Of a stretch of 15,528 nucleotides of DNA, positions 12,797 to 15,528 are shown piece after piece. The notes under the pieces are model-generated. The model was not told the DNA's origin and did not search any database. It was given only the letters and a program-made list of their open reading frames with translations. The DNA is from Rhodospirillales bacterium. GTDB taxonomy: Bacteria > Pseudomonadota > Alphaproteobacteria > Reyranellales > Reyranellaceae. The stretch is taken from the NCBI GenBank assembly GCA_013205335.1, contig JABMNB010000785.1, positions 1-15,528 of the forward strand, given 5' to 3'. How positions within the stretch are numbered: the first letter of the stretch is position 1; every line of letters starts with the position of its first letter. A program made the translations under genes and the position numbers.

Positions 12797-15204
12797 AATT
12801 CACCCTGTCCTGGCTCAAGGAGCATCTCGAAACCGAGGCAACGCTCCTTCAGGTGCGCGACACGCTCACCATGCTCGGCCTCGAGGTCGAGAGCCTGACC
12901 GATCCGGCCGAGTCCCTGAAGGGCTTCGTCGTGGGCTACGTCGTCGAGGCAGTGCAGCATCCCAACGCCGACCGGCTGCGCGTCTGCAAGGTCGACACCG
13001 GCAGCGGCTCGGTCGTCCAGGTCGTGTGCGGTGCGCCCAACGCCCGCACCGGCATGAAGGGCATCTTCGCGCCGACCGGCAGCTACATCCCCGGCACCGG
13101 CATCACCCTGAAGACCAGCAAGATCCGCGGCGAGGAGAGCAACGGCATGCTCTGCTCCTCGCGCGAGCTGCAGCTCGGCGACGACCATAGCGGCATCATC
13201 GACCTGCCGGCCGAGACCGTGACCGGCCAGTCCGCCGCCGAGGCGCTCGGCCTCGGCGATGCGGTGATCGAGATCAAGGTGACGCCCAATCGCGGCGATT
13301 GCCTGGGCGTGCACGGCATCGCCCGCGACCTCGCGGCGGCCGGCCTCGGCACGCTGAAGGCGGTAAAGTCCGACAAGATCGCCGGCAGCTACGCCAGCCC
13401 GATCAAGTGGACGCACGACTATGTGCCCGCACCCGACAGCCCCTGCCCTCTCGTGGTCGGCCGTCATTTTCGCGGCGTGAAGAACGGCCCCTCACCCGAC
13501 TGGCTGCAGCGCCGGCTGAAGGCGATCGGCCTGCGCCCGATCTCGACCCTGGTCGACATCACCAATCTGGTGACCTTCGACCTCAACCGGCCGCTGCACG
13601 TGTTCGATGCGGCCGGGCTCTCCGGCGACCTCGTCATGCGCCAGGCCCGCGACGGCGAGCAGATCCTGGCACTCGACGGCAAGACCTACACGCTCGATCC
13701 CGCGGTCTCGGTGATCGCCGATTCGAAGGGCGTGCACGGCATCGGCGGCATCATGGGCGGCGAGGAGACCGGCGTTCAGGCCGACACCACCGAGGTGTTC
13801 CTCGAGGCCGCCTATTTCCAGCCGATCGGCATCGCCGCCTCGGGCCGCAAGCTCGGCATCCTGTCCGACGCGCGCTACCGCAACGAGCGCGGCATCGATC
13901 CCGAATCCTGCTGGTGGGGCGCCGAGGTGGCGACGCGACTGATCCTCGAGCTGTGCGGCGGCGAGTGCAGCGAGCTGGTGTCGAGCGGCGTGATGCCCCG
14001 GTGGCAGCGCAGCTACGGGCTTCGCAGCGATCGCGTGAAGACCCTGACCGGCATCGACGTGGCCGGCGCCGACACGGTGTCGATCCTCGCCAAGCTGGGC
14101 TTCGGCGTCGACGGCGACGGTCCGTGGACCGTGGCCGCACCGTCGTGGCGCCCCGACATCGTGGGCGAGGCCGACCTCGTCGAGGAAGTGACGCGCGTGT
14201 TCGGCTTCGACAGAATCCCGACCACCTCGTTGCCGCCGGCGTCGACCGTTTCGCGGCCGGTGCGCGACGCGCTGCAGCGTCGTACGCCGCAGGCCCGCCG
14301 GGCGCTCGCCGTGCGCGGCATGAACGAGGCCGTGACCTGGTCGTTCCTGCCCTTCAGGAAGGCCGAGCGTTTCGGCGGCGGCGGCGCCGACGTGCGCCTG
14401 CTCAATTCGATCGACGCGACGCTCGACACGATGCGGCCGTCGATCCTGCCCAACCTGATCGACGCGGCGTCGCGCAACGAGGCGCGCGGCCTGTCCGATC
14501 CGGCGCTGTTCGAGGTCGGCCCGCAATACAAGGACGCCACCCCGCAGGGCCAGCGCACCGTCGCCGCCGGCATTCGCCATCACATGGCGGTGCCGCGCAA
14601 CTGGGCGGGGCCCGCACGCACCGTCGACGCCTTCGACGCCAAGGCCGACGCGCTGGCGGTGCTGGCGGCCATCGGGGCGCCGGACACGCTCTCGGCCCAA
14701 GGCGGTCCCGGGGCGGGCGCACCCAACTGGTATCACCCCGGCCGCTCGGGCGTGCTCAAGCTGGGCGATCGCGTGATGGCCTATTTCGGCGAGTTGCACC
14801 CGGAGATCGTCGCGGCCGCCGACCTCAAGGGGCCGGTCGCCGCCTTCGAGGTGTTCCTCGACGCGCCGCCATTGCCCAAGGCGAAGGCCACCAAGGCCCG
14901 CCCGAAGCTTGCCCTGTCGGCCTTCCAGCCGCTCGAACGCGACTTCGCCTTCGTGGTGGAGAGCGGCATCGAGGCGGAAAAGTTGGTGCGCGCCGCACGC
15001 AACGCCGACAAGGCGCTGATCACGGCCGTCCGCGTGTTCGACGTCTATGCCGGCAAGGGCGTGCCCGAGGGCAAGAAGTCGCTGGCCATCGCCGTCACGC
15101 TTCAGCCGGTCGAGCGCACCTTGACCGATGCGGAGATCGAGGCGGCGTGCGACAAGATCGTCGCGGCCGTCGCCAAGGCGACGGGTGCCGTACTGCGTGG
15201 TTGA
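12793..15204 (+). CDS. pheT: Phenylalanyl-tRNA synthetase beta subunit
   Basis: The 803-residue beta subunit is of normal bacterial length. The first residues MKFTLSWLKEHLET are family-typical. A tRNA-binding EMAP-like domain (about 40-150, HPNADRLRVCKVDTG, VVCGAPN) is followed by the B3/B4 editing region (about 205-375, with VDITNLVTFDLNRPLHVFDA), the B5 domain (about 410-480), a degenerate catalytic-like domain, and the C-terminal FDX-ACB anticodon-binding domain (about 710-802, FQPLERDFAFVVE). The reading frame stays open upstream through pheS in another phase, which is not a fusion. It is followed by a palindromic repeat and then lepA. Confidence 0.97.
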   Translation: MKFTLSWLKEHLETEATLLQVRDTLTMLGLEVESLTDPAESLKGFVVGYVVEAVQHPNADRLRVCKVDTGSGSVVQVVCGAPNARTGMKGIFAPTGSYIPGTGITLKTSKIRGEESNGMLCSSRELQLGDDHSGIIDLPAETVTGQSAAEALGLGDAVIEIKVTPNRGDCLGVHGIARDLAAAGLGTLKAVKSDKIAGSYASPIKWTHDYVPAPDSPCPLVVGRHFRGVKNGPSPDWLQRRLKAIGLRPISTLVDITNLVTFDLNRPLHVFDAAGLSGDLVMRQARDGEQILALDGKTYTLDPAVSVIADSKGVHGIGGIMGGEETGVQADTTEVFLEAAYFQPIGIAASGRKLGILSDARYRNERGIDPESCWWGAEVATRLILELCGGECSELVSSGVMPRWQRSYGLRSDRVKTLTGIDVAGADTVSILAKLGFGVDGDGPWTVAAPSWRPDIVGEADLVEEVTRVFGFDRIPTTSLPPASTVSRPVRDALQRRTPQARRALAVRGMNEAVTWSFLPFRKAERFGGGGADVRLLNSIDATLDTMRPSILPNLIDAASRNEARGLSDPALFEVGPQYKDATPQGQRTVAAGIRHHMAVPRNWAGPARTVDAFDAKADALAVLAAIGAPDTLSAQGGPGAGAPNWYHPGRSGVLKLGDRVMAYFGELHPEIVAAADLKGPVAAFEVFLDAPPLPKAKATKARPKLALSAFQPLERDFAFVVESGIEAEKLVRAARNADKALITAVRVFDVYAGKGVPEGKKSLAIAVTLQPVERTLTDAEIEAACDKIVAAVAKATGAVLRG

Positions 15205-15210
15205 ATTCTC

Positions 15211-15299
15211 GTCGTCCTGAGCGCAGCGAAGGACCTCGCGCCTAGACCAAGGAACACCTCTGGTCGTAGCGCTAGATCCTTCGCTTCGCTCAGGTTGAC
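15211..15299. repeat. Dispersed palindromic repeat (copy C), intact
   Basis: Arms of 39 nt (15211-15249 and 15261-15299) form an imperfect inverted repeat around an 11-nt centre. The left arm starts GTCGTCCTGAGCGCAGCG and the right arm ends CTTCGCTCAGGTTGAC. The sequence is of the same family as copy B, which carries the IS110 element. Position 15210-15222 matches the element's target guides at all 13 bases. The palindrome lies between pheT and lepA, where the RNA hairpin could end pheT transcripts or shield their 3' ends. Confidence 0.85.
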
Positions 15300-15329
15300 G
15301 GGCTTAAGCTGAGTTAGGTTCAGGCTGAA

Positions 15330-15528
15330 ATGACCGACCTGTCGTTGATCCGTAACTTCTCGATCATCGCCCACATCGACCACGGCAAGAGCACGCTGGC
15401 CGATCGGCTGATGATGGCGTGCGGCGCGGTGAGCGAGCGTGATTTCCACGACCAGATGCTCGATTCGATGGACATCGAGCGCGAGCGCGGCACCACCATC
15501 AAGGCGCAGACCGTGCGCCTCAACTATA
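15330..15528 (+). CDS. lepA: Elongation factor 4 (LepA GTPase), 5' part only
   Basis: The first 66 codons run off the window. MTDLSLIRNFSIIAHIDHGKSTLADRL contains the P-loop (14-22) in its LepA form. LDSMDIERERGTTIKAQTVRLNY is the switch I / G2 region. LepA is a ribosome-binding translational GTPase that acts during initiation or under stress. Most LepA proteins I know read RGITIKA here, whereas this one reads RGTTIKA, keeping the essential Thr56 and changing only the residue before it. EF-G and other family members differ in this segment, so LepA is the best call. Confidence 0.93.
   Translation, partial: MTDLSLIRNFSIIAHIDHGKSTLADRLMMACGAVSERDFHDQMLDSMDIERERGTTIKAQTVRLNY

Noticed and set aside
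13492..14799. 435-codon minus-strand frame inside pheT
   Set aside because: Shadow of pheT, with repetitive composition rich in R, G, A and H and no domain.
1..15528. tRNA or rRNA genes
   Set aside because: I found no cloverleaf with a TTCGANNC-type T arm and CCA-proximal acceptor stem, and no rRNA-like segment, in the intergenic gaps.

Overview
The window is a high-GC chromosomal segment of an alphaproteobacterium. A Rhodospirillales or Reyranella-like lineage is my inference from the proteins, from a Bug-type binding protein and from GTCGTCCTGAGC-type palindromic repeats. It holds conserved housekeeping translation genes with accessory genes and one insertion sequence between them.

Layout. 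Positions 1-214 are non-coding, with one arm of a dispersed repeat and a hairpin over a ribosome binding site. A Bug/TctC-type periplasmic binding protein gene follows (215-1196), broken by a frameshift near its start. Then come xthA-like exonuclease III (1236-2024) and a complete IS110-family element (about 2114-3299) lodged in one arm of a palindromic repeat. Next is an alpha/beta hydrolase (3332-4078, minus) divergent from a family-4 glycosyltransferase (4138-5274). The translation block opens with thrS (5468-7411), preceded by a promoter and a 17-codon threonine-containing leader ORF, and infC (7471-8007), which appears to start at AUA. Three unrelated genes interrupt the block: an unknown secreted protein, a secreted alpha/beta hydrolase and an SDR oxidoreductase. 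The block resumes with rpmI, rplT, a strong terminator, pheS and pheT. Another palindromic repeat precedes the 5' end of lepA, which runs off the window.

The most interesting object is the IS110 element. The 207 bp between its left end and its transposase folds like a bridge RNA: 5' hairpins, then a target-binding loop, then a donor-binding loop. All four guide segments can be read against the DNA. Two match the left and right halves of the occupied target and two match the element's own ends, all around a CT core. Removing the element rejoins a palindrome of the same family as the one upstream of lepA, and that second palindrome carries an unoccupied site matching the target guides at all 13 positions. 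The element is therefore a REP-like-repeat specialist with a legible RNA guide, comparable to IS621 in E. coli REP sequences.

How the genes work together: ThrS, PheST, IF3, L35, L20 and LepA all serve translation. Several control devices are visible: a possible Thr-sensing leader before thrS, the rare IF3 start codon, a sigma70 promoter and long leader before rpmI, and the rplT-pheS terminator. The remaining genes are single accessory genes in mixed orientation with no evident shared pathway.
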